From the NCBI RefSeq assembly GCF_021347895.1, contig NC_067125.1, positions 21,989,121 through 22,053,120 of the forward strand: a stretch of 64,000 nt of DNA, read 5' to 3'. The number at the start of each line of letters is the position of its first letter. The stretch's first letter is position 1. Below are positions 1-11,510 of this stretch, piece after piece. Made by a program: the position numbers and the translations under genes. The notes beneath the pieces are model-generated. The model was not told the DNA's origin. It ran no database searches and worked only from the letters and a program-made list of their open reading frames with translations. The DNA is from Acanthochromis polyacanthus. Its lineage: Eukaryota > Chordata > Actinopteri > Pomacentridae.

Positions 1-1380
1 GTCTGGTAACAGCTGCAGCCAAGCGGATGATCACCCACAACATTAAAACATTTACGGGTGACATGTTGCTGTCACTGATCATGCTACAGTGTTACAGTGC
101 AGTGTTATTCTGCGAAATCTTGTCTTCTGGCAATCATGTGGATGTTACTTTGACATGTACACCCACCCGAAGATTCGTCAAAGTCTAGCACTTGATTGCA
201 AGTTCCACAGATCCAAATCCGATCAAGCATCCATGAGATGAATAACCCTGAATCACAGAGGCCCTATCCCTCAACTCACAGGACCCGGAGGATCCTCTGC
301 CAAGGCCTCAATGCTAGACATCACAGGACAATCCCACAGCCTGTGGCCATGTCCCAACCCATCAGCGTTCTTGTGCAAGCATAAGGGGGACCTGCACAGT
401 TTCAAGGAGAAGGTTGCAATGTTGTGGCTATAGTAAATTCACTGTCATTACTGTGATTGAATAGCTTCTCTACATTTGCATTTTAAGTCAATAAATGTAC
501 TTTATCTTTCATGCGCTTTGCTTTCTCATATGATAGCATTTCTATAAAAGCAAGTTTTACAACAAAAATGGGCCAGACGCTAAATTAATAATGGAAAAAG
601 CGAAAGATATTTCATGTTTTTTTATGTTTAATAAGCTCTGTGATTTGCCCATTTTACTTTAAGATGCCCTTAAATGTCCTAATGATACAAACAACTGAAA
701 TAAGTATTTGCAATATCACAAACATATTTTTGAAATGTAGTGATTTCAAACAGAATACACGGGCAAATCTACAGTCATATGCAGCATTTAGGACTAGTTC
801 AGTCTCGTTTTACCTCACAGCCAACAAATTCCGCACTTACTGTGTTTCCAGTAGAAGTAGGCACATGTTTTTAGTGGCAAACCCCTACGTCCATCAAACA
901 GCAGGCGAACATGGTTAGAGATTAGCTGGTAAACATAGTGCAGTATTTCACAGCCAGAGAGCCACACATTTCCATTCAGAGTTGGGGGAGGCAAAAATCA
1001 AAGTAAGGAGACTGGACTTAAATTTGTCAAGTGGACACAAGGCCAACTTGAAATGAATAGTTAACGTTTAGAAAAAAAAAAAGATTAATGCAGCTTTAAA
1101 CATCAGAAAGGTCATTCAATTTAAAAATATATAAATATATATTGCAAAAAATAAGTGGAAACTTGATAATGTCAGTGCAATGTTATTGTGTCCATTATGT
1201 ATCTACAATTATCTTTACAGTTATGTTGAATTTTGTTCAAAAGAATATTTTTTGATGCACATATCTAATTAGTATTTAGGATCATTATGTGTCTTTGTCC
1301 ATAAAATAAAAGGAAGAACTTTACAGATGTAAACTTTAAAAAGCTTTTAATACCCAGCACAATTTATTAGCATGGAGACA
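1..1380. other. Intergenic, no gene recognised
   Basis: This AT-rich sequence has only short, low-complexity ORFs. I see no domain, RNA gene or recognisable repeat in it. Confidence 0.5.
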
Positions 1381-1404
1381 TAATAATAATAATAATAATA
1401 ATAA
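1381..1404. repeat. (TAA)n microsatellite
   Basis: About eight uninterrupted TAA units are visible. Confidence 0.95.
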
Positions 1405-4400
1405 TTATAACTGACAAAAAAATATAGTATTAAACCAAAATTAGTCATTAATTCTGCGTCAAATCCAAGCCACCCCCCATCTACTTTCTCCTCCTCAGAA
1501 TGTACACAACAGTTATGATTATAAAGGGGAACAGCTCTGGAACAGGGGTTGAAGTCCCAGCTGGGTGTAGCTGTGGTCCCCCCTGTCTCCCAGTCTCACC
1601 CATCCTATCTTCATCTCGCCCCCCTGCAGTGCATCAAGCCCCATTAACCCCCCGCCTGCCTCTCTGCAGGCTCCCTGTGTGCTTAACACAGTGGCGTTAG
1701 CGTAAAAGATGTGCCCGCGCCTCCAGATGAGCTTTGCACAGTTTAATAGAGGTCTTGGAGAGGTCCACATTAATATAGTAAGGCCGCTGAGAGGAGGCCA
1801 TGACTTACGCCTCCCACTCCCCCCACCCCTACACCCTGTCTCCCCCCATTTTTCTCTCCTTATTTATTTATTTATTTTTCGAGACAAGTCATTTGGTGGT
1901 GTGGTGACACGACCATCCTCACACTGGCGGTGCAATGCAAACTTTAACCCCACAGCTGGGTTACAGCTTTCTCCTCTCATCTCTGTGTGTTGACAGCCGT
2001 GGTCAAACAGTCACACTAAGGTGGCGACTTGTGCTGCCTTCAGCATTGTGCGAATATGTTGGAGCTTCCATCTGAGTAAAGCCCTTGGCACATGGGGCAT
2101 AGTGTTAAAGAAGGAATTTACTGAGAGACCTTTGGTTTAGCAACTTACTTCAGGCTACTCCTGCTCAGATCCCTTGATATTCCTTGCTTGATTGACTGTC
2201 ATACACAAGGGTGGTCATACCTGATGCAGAACAGTTTGTGGCTCAGTTCTATATGCTATATAGTCAGATTTCTTAACCTGGTACCACTTTGGACCACCTC
2301 AACAAAAACTAGCAGATAGCCACCAGCGAATAAATGCAGCATGCATGTATGTAGACACTTTATTTTGAAATCAAAAATGTAAGAATAGCTGAAAGCAAGA
2401 CAGTAAGACCTGTGAAGTGATTTCACAATGTATCTGATATACAGCTCTTCTTACATACCTGATCGGCCTTTCTCATGTCTGTTCTTGTAATTTTACAGGT
2501 GGGGTTCTTCAAGGAATCATCCCAGACCTTGTTGTCTTTCAGTTTTATTCCTCCCTTCATGGATTACTCATTTCTAAACCATATATTTTCTATGTTCAAG
2601 AACATTCAGATGTGTTTGATGCTAAAACCAAATTACCAGCATGATTCAAAGAACATTAGTCTTACTGATAGCAGAAACTGGAAAGCCAATATTTAATTTA
2701 TTTTGTTTCCAAGCTGGCCAGATCTATCAAAAGTTATTTTACTGTTTGTTTTAAAGGAAATCAAGGGACTGAAACTGTCTTGCATGTCTGATCTTTGAAT
2801 CCTTCATATCACAGATCCTTGTTTTGTCTTAGTTTTTGTATTGTTTAAGCACAAAGGGGTTATGCCTTTAGTGCCTCTATAGTTTAATGAATAGTAGTGG
2901 AGGATAGTAAAGTAGATTTTTACCGCTGGCTTCAAAATTTTACCTCCATTTGTGTTGATTTTGGTGTCCTATAAAAGAGGGACTTGACTTGTAACTGATG
3001 CTGATGCAACTGATATTTTTTAAATGTCCTCCCATTAAATACACCCCTAGGTAGGCATACTAATGGGCAAAGAAAACATGAGATGATGGGATTATAGAGC
3101 TACAAAGGAGGTCTGGATGGTTGGTCAGGAGAATGTCCATTTCAAACTAATCAGGGTCTGCATTTCTTTTTATTATGACAGTTCCATGGCCTCAACCACA
3201 TGTTTGTTCCTATACCTATGACAATGAACTGGTCTTGGTTGAGCTAACCCACCAGAAGCGAAACACATCTGTAGGAGCAGCAGATGCTTCTGCGTGTTGT
3301 ATCAGATGTGGTGGCCCATTTGGCCATTCAGGTTGGAGGACTTGCTTGAAATGCAGAAGCCTGACAAGAGTGGCAGCTGACATTTTGACCTGTCTGATGA
3401 CATGGTAAGCTTGGCGGTTTTTCCCATTGACATCTACCAACCCACACAAGAAGCTTACTGAGGAAGACTGCACTGGTGGTGTTTTGCTTTTGGCTTTAGA
3501 GCAGGTGCCACATGCAGTTCTGAACAATTTGTGTGGTATCATACACTTCCCCAGACATACAACTCCATTGTACCCATAGTGATTGTAATTTTTTACTTTT
3601 CCGACTCCTTCATAACTCTGACCCGTGTCACCTTATCAACTACCATCCATACCCATCTCCCCTCAACTTTCAATCTCCACCTCTCTTTCTTTCCTCTCCA
3701 CTATTTTCGTTCAACATATAGCTCCCTTCCTAGCTATACCATTTTCTCCCTTCTTCCTCCTCTTCCCACCCCCTGCTCCCTTTTCTCCATCCCCACCGCC
3801 ACCACCACCACCACTGCCCCCCTCCTCCCCTGTTTCCCTTCCTGCACAGCCGTCACTCTGAATTATTTTCAATGAGCTCCTTTATAGCGGGCGCCAGATC
3901 TCAGCTCCAACTCATCACTGAGCACAGGGCTGGGGGGGACGCGCTCTGCATTTCGATCAGCTCTGAGCCTCCACTTTGCTATTAACCCCTTTCACACTAA
4001 ACCCCACCACCACCACCTCCTTCTCCTTCATCACCCGCTCCCTCTTTCTGCACCTTAGCTCACTCTATTTCTCTGCCCATGTTGATGCTCTCACCTTTCT
4101 ACCTCCATTTCTCAACCAGATTTTTATATATTCTTTTACTACCAATTTTCTGTAAAGTCTTTCTTCTGACTGTCAGCAGCATCCATCCACTCTTGGCTCC
4201 TAATTCAGTAACATGAGCAGCATGATTTTGTTTGTAAAACAGCACTGCCAAACTGACATTTTTTTTCATTCTGTTTTTTTTTTTTAATTCAAAGCATACT
4301 GACACGATAAAGCTTTAAATAATTTTAAAACTTGGACTGTGACAAATCAGTACCTGCAATAACAATTTAGAAGCAGTTCAGGCACTATTTATGAAAACAT

Positions 4401-4501
4401 ATTCATAAACCAGGATGAGGACAAGTCATACATCAGTGTTCTCCATACCTTGAGTATGTCTAAAATGAGTATGACAGTCACGTTACTGCCCTGCTTCATT
4501 T

Positions 4502-4503
<2 letters not shown>
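1405..4503. other. Intergenic; high-complexity block and pyrimidine-rich tract
   Basis: No gene is recognised. Positions 1,680-1,810 are high-complexity sequence with no obvious repeat, followed by a short (TTTA)n run near 1,860. Positions 3,620-3,860 are strongly C+T-rich on the plus strand, including a (CCA)n run near 3,795. The several overlapping ORFs across 3,530-3,875 are products of that composition. A 77-aa ORF at 3,175-3,408 resembles nothing I know. Confidence 0.5.

Positions 4504-4571
<68 letters not shown>
4504..4571. repeat. (TG)n microsatellite
   Basis: About 33 TG units run into TCTG-type repeats. On the minus strand the tract reads as a His-Thr repeat ORF, which is an artefact. 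Confidence 0.97.
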
Positions 4572-4572
<1 letters not shown>

Positions 4573-5664
4573 TGTCTTTCTGTCTGTCTAAAATGATTAT
4601 GTAATAGATGCATCAAAGATTCACTTGAAGGAAAATGTTGCAAAATAAGTTTTTATTTAGAATCCAAACTCTAACTAGAGAAGAACTAAAATGTTGAACT
4701 GTTACTGAATGCCTCCTACCATTGTCGCATTAGTGGCACAACATATGTGACGAACACTTTTGTGGACAAGGCATTGTTTGTTCACAAAATTACTGATAAG
4801 GCCAACAGATATGGTAACTTGCTCAAAACCTCAATCAGTATGTTCTTACCAGTGACAATTTAAGGGATCTAGCAGCTGAAAAATGAGTCACTTTATTAGT
4901 CTAAGGTCGAAAGCAATGGCAATGTCTGGCCAAGCTGGTGCAAATACATGACCAAAGTGGTAACCATTCTCAACATACTCTTGTGAAGGTGATAACCTTT
5001 AGTCACCAAGTAGCAACAAAGAGCTAATCAGTGTATTTCCATTAAGTAATAAAGAATCAGGATGTCTGTAAAAGAACATGTTCTGCAGGACCGAACCTTC
5101 TGCAAAACTAAAACACAGAAAGTAGAATGCACCACAGTTCAGACGGGGAAAAAATTAAAATGATTTTCTCTTGTTAAGGTCATGTATTTTTGATAAAGAG
5201 AAATAATTTTTAGTATTATCACAATCAGCAAGTTTGGTGATCTAAAACATGTAGCCCTGCAACAGAAACCAGAGTCCCATCACTGATGTGTTTTATTTAG
5301 TGATAACTCAAGTCAAAGCATGCAGCCTCACACTTTCACTTTCAGTTTGTAGTGAATTTGGGAACTAACACAATGCTTAATGTAACGACATTGTTAAAGG
5401 TGGGCTCAGTGATTTATAAATTTCCTCCAAAGCACTGTCAGAAGGGCAGCACATCTGAGACTGTGTTAAAGACTGATACTTTAGAATACTTTTGAATGTT
5501 TTATTATTTTATTATTTAACAAACTTTTTATACTTAAAGTTGTGTGTAATTTAAAACACTCGGGTCTATACTTCAGTGTATATGGTGCAACATATGCCAA
5601 GGTGGTGCACTGTGCCTGCTGTGGTTTTGGATAGGCCTGAACCACATTATTACAAAGAGTTAAT
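4572..5664. other. Intergenic, nothing recognised
   Basis: No ORF with a recognisable domain and no clear repeat was seen. Confidence 0.5.
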
Positions 5665-5871
5665 GACGTCAAGCTGTATGCCAGGAATGAACAAGACATT
5701 AACTCACTGAGCCACCTCACCAGGATGGATAGAGAAGACATCAAGATATCATTTGGATGGGAAAAGTGTGACCACATTGTAACTAAGAGAGGGGACATGA
5801 TCAGGGCTGAGGTGATGGAGTTACCAGATAAATGGACATACAAGACAGATTACATCTGGTACAATAACTGA
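5665..5871 (+). pseudogene. Non-LTR retrotransposon reverse-transcriptase fragment
   Basis: Reading plus-strand frame from GAC at 5,665 gives a stretch beginning DVKLYARNEQDINSL, followed by ISFGWEKCDHIVTKRG and an EVMELP motif. From memory this matches the segment just after the catalytic YADD-type box in a LINE reverse transcriptase common in fish: DD-x-KLYA, then FG-x-x-KC, then a basic TKRG segment, then ELP. About 68 codons are open and end in a stop at 5,869-5,871. The fragment has no start, no upstream palm motifs and no C-terminus, and an (ATCC)n array follows immediately. It is a truncated relic. The LINE clade is not settled. Confidence 0.6.
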
Positions 5872-5887
5872 GGTCTGTGTCCAGATA

Positions 5888-5960
5888 CTATCTATCTATC
5901 CATCTATCCATCCATCCATCCATCCATCCATCCATCCATCCATCCATCCATCCATCCATC
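5888..5960. repeat. (ATCC)n microsatellite
   Basis: Mixed ATCT/ATCC units turn into pure ATCC. The array lies directly downstream of a LINE fragment. Confidence 0.97.
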
Positions 5961-7110
5961 ATTCCACTTACAAAAAATCTATTTTATGCAGTAAGCAAAA
6001 GTTGAAAATAAGAAATACGAGTGGCCTTTCAGGTGTTTCGCTGAGCAAGTCAAACAGTTATCACTTTCTAATGTTTTAACCACACATATACTGTATGTTG
6101 TCACATTAAAACCCTATTCACACATTAACTAAAATTACTCATTTCAATATATCAGAAGCATTTAAATATTTAACCTGAGAATTGTACAAATGGATTTATT
6201 ACTGTGAAAGTGCTGTTCAGATTTTGTCTGCACAGGTGGAATGATCTTTACGTAGATCATACTAATGTCTCAGAGGTTAATTTAAGCTTCACCATTCAAT
6301 TTTGACAGTTTTTTTGAACATTTTCCATGGTTTTCTTGATGAGATACAGGAAGAAAATGCCAGTAAAGAATGTTTATTATTATTATTATTATTATTATTA
6401 GTAGTAGTAGTAGTATTTAAAGTTTAGTGAAAATCCTTTTATGCACAGAATCATGATATAATTGAGACTAGTTCATAGTGTGAAAAAATGAACATGGCTT
6501 TGAAGGTTTTTCAATTTTTCTCTTCCAGCTAATTCACTTGTACTTATATGAACTTTGAGCAGAGTAAGAGTACTTGTGTCTGAGGATATTCTGACAGTAT
6601 TTCCATTGCTGCTGATTCTGAGGGACACGTCGTCTTTTTCCAGCTCCCACCTCCCTCTGCAATCTCCCAGCTCAGTCTGCCCGCTGTGGGAGAAACCTGT
6701 CCAAGCACATCCTCCTGGCAGAGCAGTAAACGCTTCCCTGTTTCCTGTCTGATGATATTCTATAGAGCTGTGGATACATATCACTCACTTCCCGGGACTC
6801 TGTCGAAGCCTTCTTTTGAGACAAGTTTTTACATTTTGTGGGGGAAATTGGAAATGTAGTTTGATTTGTCAATACGGTGAGACCCAGATATGATAATATC
6901 AAGTTATTATTTTCCATGTACTGAATGTAGAACATGAGGAGTGACAGTGAGCTGAGAAATATTCCTGGGAATAAGTTACATTCACTGTGCATCACATTGA
7001 GAACAGTGTTTCTGTAGGGCTTGGGCACAAAGAGTCCACTGAGTGAGGTTGCTGCTTAACTGGACTCTGATAGAACTTGTGTTAATCGCTCTGTCTGTCA
7101 TCCCGTCGCT
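5961..7110. other. Intergenic with an (ATT)n/(GTA)n run
   Basis: No gene is recognised. A (TTA)n run changing to (GTA)n is at about 6,374-6,414. ORFs on both strands at 6,470-6,780 share no motif with a known family. Confidence 0.5.
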
Positions 7111-7590
7111 CTAAGGCAAGATTAAACTGTAGTGTAAAAGCAAAGTCAGGAAAACCCCTAAAAAGACTCTCTGTCTCACTCTTGCCGACAGCTCGGAGGC
7201 ACGTGCCAACCATGAGGCGTATCCGTTATCGCAGAAATTTATCTTCAAGACTTCTCGATTAGTGAACAGCAGCAATGACCCGTCACCAGTTCTGATTCGC
7301 TCTTCGCCCATTTTATGTAGTAGCCTATAGGAATGTAGGACGGGGAGATATCTTTCCAGCAGCAGCCAGCCACCATTGTTAAGAATAACGTCTGTCCCCT
7401 GCAGGAATGATTTGTCATCTACAGAGAGTTCAGGTTTGGTGGCTGTCACTCCCTTTTCAAGTTGGGAAAGCCTGTTTGTTTGAAGATCACTTGACTGTGC
7501 TGAATCAATTAAGTCATCCATGGCTAATCCAGGAAGAGTGTGAGGAATTGATTTGGGGACGCAGCCCAGTGATGGGTTTGACAGTGGCAT
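7111..7590 (-). CDS. Unrecognised 159-aa ORF
   Basis: This is the longest ORF in the left flank that is neither repetitive nor transposon-like. The protein has mixed composition, with an acidic/polar N-terminal third (MDDLIDSAQSSDLQ about 24 residues in), a central WLLLERYLPVLHSYRLLHKM stretch and a hydrophobic C-terminal end (VFLGVFLTLLLHYSL) that may be intron read-through. A GT in a donor-like context (AAGA|GTGAGA on the minus strand, near 7,183) comes before that tail, so it could be one exon of a host gene. I recognise no family. It may be chance, and there is no codon or conservation evidence from one sequence. A second exon was not found. Confidence 0.2.
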   Translation of the reverse strand: MPLSNPSLGCVPKSIPHTLPGLAMDDLIDSAQSSDLQTNRLSQLEKGVTATKPELSVDDKSFLQGTDVILNNGGWLLLERYLPVLHSYRLLHKMGEERIRTGDGSLLLFTNREVLKINFCDNGYASWLARASELSARVRQRVFLGVFLTLLLHYSLILP

Positions 7591-7878
7591 TGTTTATCCT
7601 CTATATGGTGACATACAGTCGTCAGTTAGAACAGGACCAGGAACAGGGCAGAAGGGCAGAATGAGTGGTGTTTGTTGGAATGTAGGGGATTCCTTCATGG
7701 ATAATTCTGTATTTATTCTGATTATATATGAATTTAAAATGAATTCTTTCCAGTCTGAAAAAACACAATTTAATCTTCACAACACACAGAACATACAGAA
7801 CCCTATTTGAAAATGCAGGTTGTTCATAATTAGTGTCTATAAAGACAATGGACATGGGGAATATTAATATTATATACC

Positions 7879-7879
<1 letters not shown>
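7591..7879. other. Spacer, nothing recognised
   Basis: AT-rich sequence leading into the (TA)n tract. No gene or known repeat was seen. Confidence 0.4.

Positions 7880-7922
<43 letters not shown>
7880..7922. repeat. (TA)n microsatellite at the left end of element copy 1
   Basis: About 21 TA units end exactly where the GGCATGCC terminus of the twin element begins. The other end of copy 1 (11,252) and the right end of copy 2 (18,302) also abut (TA)n, so (TA)n is either the preferred target or part of the element edge. Confidence 0.95.
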
Positions 7923-7928
<6 letters not shown>

Positions 7929-7940
7929 CCGTTTAGGAAA

Positions 7941-8428
7941 TTATATATATAATGAAAGTCGATATATATATAATGAAACTTGATATATATATAATGAAAC
8001 TTGATATATATATATAATGAAAGTCGATATATATATAATGAAACTTGATATATATATAATGAAACTTGATATATATATAATGAAAGTCGATATATATATA
8101 ATGAAACTTGATATATATATAATGAAACTTGATATATATATATATATATCAACTTTCATTATATATATATCGACTTTCATTATATATATATATCAACTTT
8201 CATTATATATATATCTCGACTTTCATTATATATATATATATCGACTTTCATTATATATATATATCGACTTTCACTATATATATATCAACTTTCATTATAT
8301 ATATATCAAGTTTCATTATATATATATATCAACTTTCATTATATATATATCAAGTTTCATTATATATATATCGACTTTCATTATATATATATATCAACTT
8401 TCATTATATATATATATCAAATCTTTTT
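7941..8428. repeat. Left ~21-bp AT minisatellite array with dyad centre (copy 1)
   Basis: The unit is roughly TATATATATAATGAAASTYGA, about 21 bp. From 7,941 to about 8,140 units read in one orientation (AATGAAAGTCGA or AATGAAACTTGA). From about 8,146 they read in the opposite orientation (TCAACTTTCATT, TCGACTTTCATT, TCAAGTTTCATT). The switch near 8,135-8,150 makes the block one long imperfect palindrome able to fold into a hairpin of about 200 bp per arm. The ORFs here, with repeated YIYQLSL or ISTFIIY heptads, are products of the 21-bp period. Confidence 0.9.
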
Positions 8429-8474
8429 TTCCTACCGAGCCCCGGAAGGGACATGTCCGTATGGCGAAGCGACA

Positions 8475-9820
8475 ACGAAGGACACTCACCCGGACGAGAA
8501 TTTTATTGAGTTTTATTTTAAAATCGGCCTGAAACACACAGACATTCAAGCAGTGCGATGCGCTAAGAGTCTGCCATGCAGACCAGCGATCCTGATAATG
8601 GTAAGTTTTATTTCTCCAACATCCTGCTGTTATCCTACTATGAATACGCTAGCTACAACAGTCCCACATCAGTATTATGAACGTTCCGCCAGCTAACGCG
8701 GTCCGGACACCGGATCAGTGATTAGAGGTTGGCGTTCAACTATTGTTTGCCAGCCAGTTAGCCGCTGGTAAGCTAACAAGCTATGAAACAACTCCTTATA
8801 AAACCGGAGGAAAGCAGCAGCAATATTTCAGTCCAAGACCTGTATTCAGAACCTCCCACGCTGTTGCACAATGACCCATTAATCATATTACTGAACTATA
8901 TGGTTATCATTGAAATTTCCCTTGAAGAACCAGTGAACTCTTTGCGAACACATTTTAATTTATGTGTTGATTATGTTTCGTATCAGTAATACAAGTCTAA
9001 AAAACTGATTGAAATGATCAAGTTAACACAATGAAGTAAAGAGTACTGGTAATCTGCAGCTATTTTCATAATTTCAAGGTGAAATTCTGATGTGTGATTT
9101 TCTAGCTTTGCAGATGTGGAAATCCAATGCACTGATTTCTTATACACAGATGCTTTTGGTGTTTTTTGTTGTAAAATAAAACAAGGCATTTATCACTGTT
9201 GGAAATTATTACAGGTATTATTTGTAACACTTTCTAACATTGTATGGACAAAGCAATAAATCAGTTAATGGATAAAATCATTTGTATTACAGATGCTATC
9301 AACAGCATGTCTTGTTCATTTTATTTAGTTGTCGGCCTTGGATGATGAGGTCCAGTTACCAGGAGCACTAGTCTGCAGCTTACTGGTTCCGTCCTGCAGC
9401 TCCTCCACGCTGTCCTCCTCTCTACAGACCAAATCAAGTAAGATCTGTTTAGACTATGCAGACATCAACATGATCAGTATGTTATCTTTTGACCCATCCT
9501 AAAATCACAAAATAGAACATTTACTTTAAGTTAACTGTGTTTATGAAAATAGAAAATAATTACTGACAACTAGTACTTTTTGGTGCTTTTATGCAGGAAA
9601 AGGGAACCAGGAAGCTGCTGTGGATCCTCTGCAGTATCTGGAGAGGTCAGAGGAACGGTTCTTGGAACAGATCGGAAGACACCAAGACGTGACCTCTGCC
9701 ATGCTCCAGAACATCCAGAAGATGAATGAAAACCTTGGTTGCACTGATGGGACGCATGGTGTCGGTGCTGGAGCAACTGTCCCAGAATTAAACTGCATTG
9801 TTGACTATTGGCTTTTCTAG
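8475..9820 (+). pseudogene. Gene A, copy 1 (three exons, start codon lost)
   Basis: Exons are 8,475-8,600, 9,329-9,437 and 9,597-9,820. Introns begin GTAAGT and GTAAGA and end in TTTAG and TGCAG, and the phases fit (0 then 1). The product would be about 152 codons. Exon 1 encodes ENFIEFYFKIGLKHTDIQAV. Exon 2 is Ser-rich and hydrophobic. Exon 3 encodes a charged amphipathic stretch, LERSEERFLEQIGRHQDV, typical of the C-terminal coil that follows Myb/SANT-type domains in transposon accessory proteins, and ends DYWLF. AATAAA follows at 9,823. The codon matching the start in copy 2 is ACG instead of ATG here (8,475-8,477). Exon 1 faintly resembles the N-terminus of integrase-core proteins predicted in fish (inference). 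No catalytic domain is present. Confidence 0.6.
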
Positions 9821-10274
9821 AAAATAAATCTTTTTTAGTACTTCACCTGTTTTGTATTTTACTCATGCACTTTGGATGAATGAACAGAAATTTGTGATGA
9901 GAGATGCAAATTTTGTCTATAATCTACAGAGACTTTATTCAGTGTTCAGTGCACACTTTTGTTACACACATTTTGACAGATAAGCAGTTGTGCTTTTCAA
10001 GCAGATTTTAGTCAGAAACATCAGTAGCATACGTTGTTGTTTTTTTACTGTTACACCAATCTAGGTAGATAAACTGCACTACTGCAGCAGACATATTATT
10101 GAAATGTGCTTCTATTATGTGTCTACATACACTGCTCACAAATAGTTATTCAACTTTTGGGTGAAATTGATGGAAAATATAAAAAGTGCATGCTGTAGTG
10201 ATATATCATAAAAGTAGGGTATTTAACTAGAAACATGCAATAGTGATTTCCTCATCTCAAAAAAAATTATTGAA

Positions 10275-10622
10275 TCAAAAGCTAACAACAGTGGAGGGTA
10301 TGTCACAATAAAAATGTCTCAGTTTGGACAGAACAGCAGCCTTCAGCTGAAATCCAGTACAATTGTGTCCCACCAGTGGCGTGATCATGGATGTGTCCAG
10401 GCAGCAGCTGACCTCTGCCTCGTAATTAGCCTTAAGACCAGCTATAAAGATAAACATAGATATTATCATTATCATCAACATATGGTGCATGTGTTTAACC
10501 TTTAAGCTATGTAGGGATGCAAATGTAGTCGAAGCTAAGTAGCTAAGCTAATGCTAACACGTTCAGTGTTCAGAATCAAAACATCTCTAAAAATTACCTG
10601 TTTTCTCAAACGTAGTCGCCAT
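10275..10622 (-). CDS. Gene B, copy 1 (two exons, 63 aa)
   Basis: On the minus strand exon 1 is 10,622-10,598, beginning ATG and coding MATTFEKT. A GTAATT donor follows, then an intron of about 156 bp ending TTTATAG. Exon 2 is 10,441-10,275 and ends with TGA. The junction is phase 1 and stays open. Exon 2 includes NYEAEVSCCLDTSMITPLVG and ends STVVSF. The same exon pair, with near-identical protein, lies at 13,478-13,825 in copy 2, which supports a real gene. The ATG sits about 100 bp inside the inner inverted repeat, so that repeat probably supplies the promoter. I recognise no family. The protein is small and Cys-containing, with no signal peptide or membrane segment. Confidence 0.55.
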
Positions 10623-10791
10623 TCCCTGTGACAACCATGAAGACAGATAGATAATCACAGAAGAGCTCATCTGAAGAGCAAATGTCCAATAAGGTTCCTG
10701 TTTTTGTTTGCCATGTCCTTCCAGGGCTCAGTAGGAAAAAGTCTGAATATATGGAATGAAACTTTGAATAGATGGAATGAAAATCTGAACA

Positions 10792-11232
10792 TTCTATATT
10801 CCGACTTTCATTATATATATATCAAGTTTCATTATATATATATCAACTTTCATTATATATATATATCAACTTTCATTATATATATATCAATTTTCATTAT
10901 ATATATATCAAGTTTCATTATATATATATCGACTTTCATTATATATATATCAACTTTCATTATATATATATATATATCAACTTTCATTATATATATATCA
11001 ACTTTCATTATATATATATCAACTTTCATTATATATATATATCAACTTTCATTATATATATATATCAATTTTCATTATATATATATCAAGTTTCATTATA
11101 TATATATCGAGTTTCATTATATATATATCAAGTTTCATTATATATATATCGAGTTTCATTATATATATATCAAGTTTCATTATATATATATCGAGTTTCA
11201 TTATATATATATCAAGTTTCATTATATATATA
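10792..11232. repeat. Right ~21-bp AT minisatellite array (copy 1)
   Basis: About twenty units of the same family (TATATATATCAACTTTCAT and its TCGAC, TCAAG, TCGAG and TCAAT variants), all in one orientation. The last six to eight units alternate TCAAG and TCGAG, a higher-order two-unit repeat. Between the core and the array (10,740-10,795) are looser units such as TATGGAATGAAA, which may be the ancestral form. Confidence 0.9.
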
Positions 11233-11245
11233 ATTTCCTAAACGG

Positions 11246-11251
<6 letters not shown>

Positions 11252-11306
<55 letters not shown>
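11252..11306. repeat. (TA)n at the right end of copy 1
   Basis: About 27 TA units begin immediately after the GGCATGCC terminus. Confidence 0.95.
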
Positions 11307-11311
<5 letters not shown>

Positions 11312-11505
11312 GAAGAGTTCATTTGCAAAAACAGATAACTCCGTTTTGATAAATTTTCAGAAAACTTTTTTTTATTGTTTACTTGAGATAATATCAATCA
11401 CACTGAAGTGGATTTGACTCAGTAGAAAAATACATGACAAAATGGAGAAAAAATTTATTATTCGTGTTATTATTATTTTTATCTCAACTAACAAAAATGA
11501 GTATG

Positions 11506-11510
<5 letters not shown>

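Larger units (their letters stand above)
7923..11251 (+). mobile_element. Twin element copy 1: minisatellite-flanked DNA element with two convergent spliced genes
   Basis: The left end reads GGCATGCCGTTTAGGAAAT. The right end at 11,233-11,251 is its exact reverse complement, so the outer terminal inverted repeat is at least 19 bp and continues into AT-rich minisatellite. Inside each array lies a second, inner inverted repeat of the form TTTTTCCTACYGAGCCCYGG followed by AAGG(G)ACATG, at about 8,429-8,455 and on the opposite strand at about 10,710-10,742. Between these lie gene A (plus) and gene B (minus), converging. The whole core recurs in reverse orientation at 13,361-17,735. No transposase, recombinase or replicase domain is visible, so the element is probably mobilised in trans. 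I cannot assign it to a superfamily. Confidence 0.8.

Noticed and set aside
3531..3875. Three overlapping Ser/Pro/Leu-rich ORFs
   Set aside because: Product of a long C+T-rich tract; no start context, domain or splice structure.
7941..8428. CRISPR-like direct repeats
   Set aside because: Units are contiguous, diverged and AT-rich, with no unique spacers, and the genome is animal. This is a minisatellite.
7622..8532. Long ORFs rich in YIYQLSL/ISTFIIY repeats
   Set aside because: They come from the 21-bp AT minisatellite, whose period is a multiple of three. They occur on both strands and in several frames.
8783..8989. 68-aa ORF (MKQLLIKPEESSSN) conserved in copy 2 at 17,177-17,383
   Set aside because: It lies in intron 1 of gene A. 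Conservation follows from the whole core being conserved, with no extra constraint visible. It is kept as a possibility but not annotated.
10704..11417. 237-aa ORF across the right minisatellite array
   Set aside because: Same artefact. It runs across the array and the outer terminus into flanking (TA)n.
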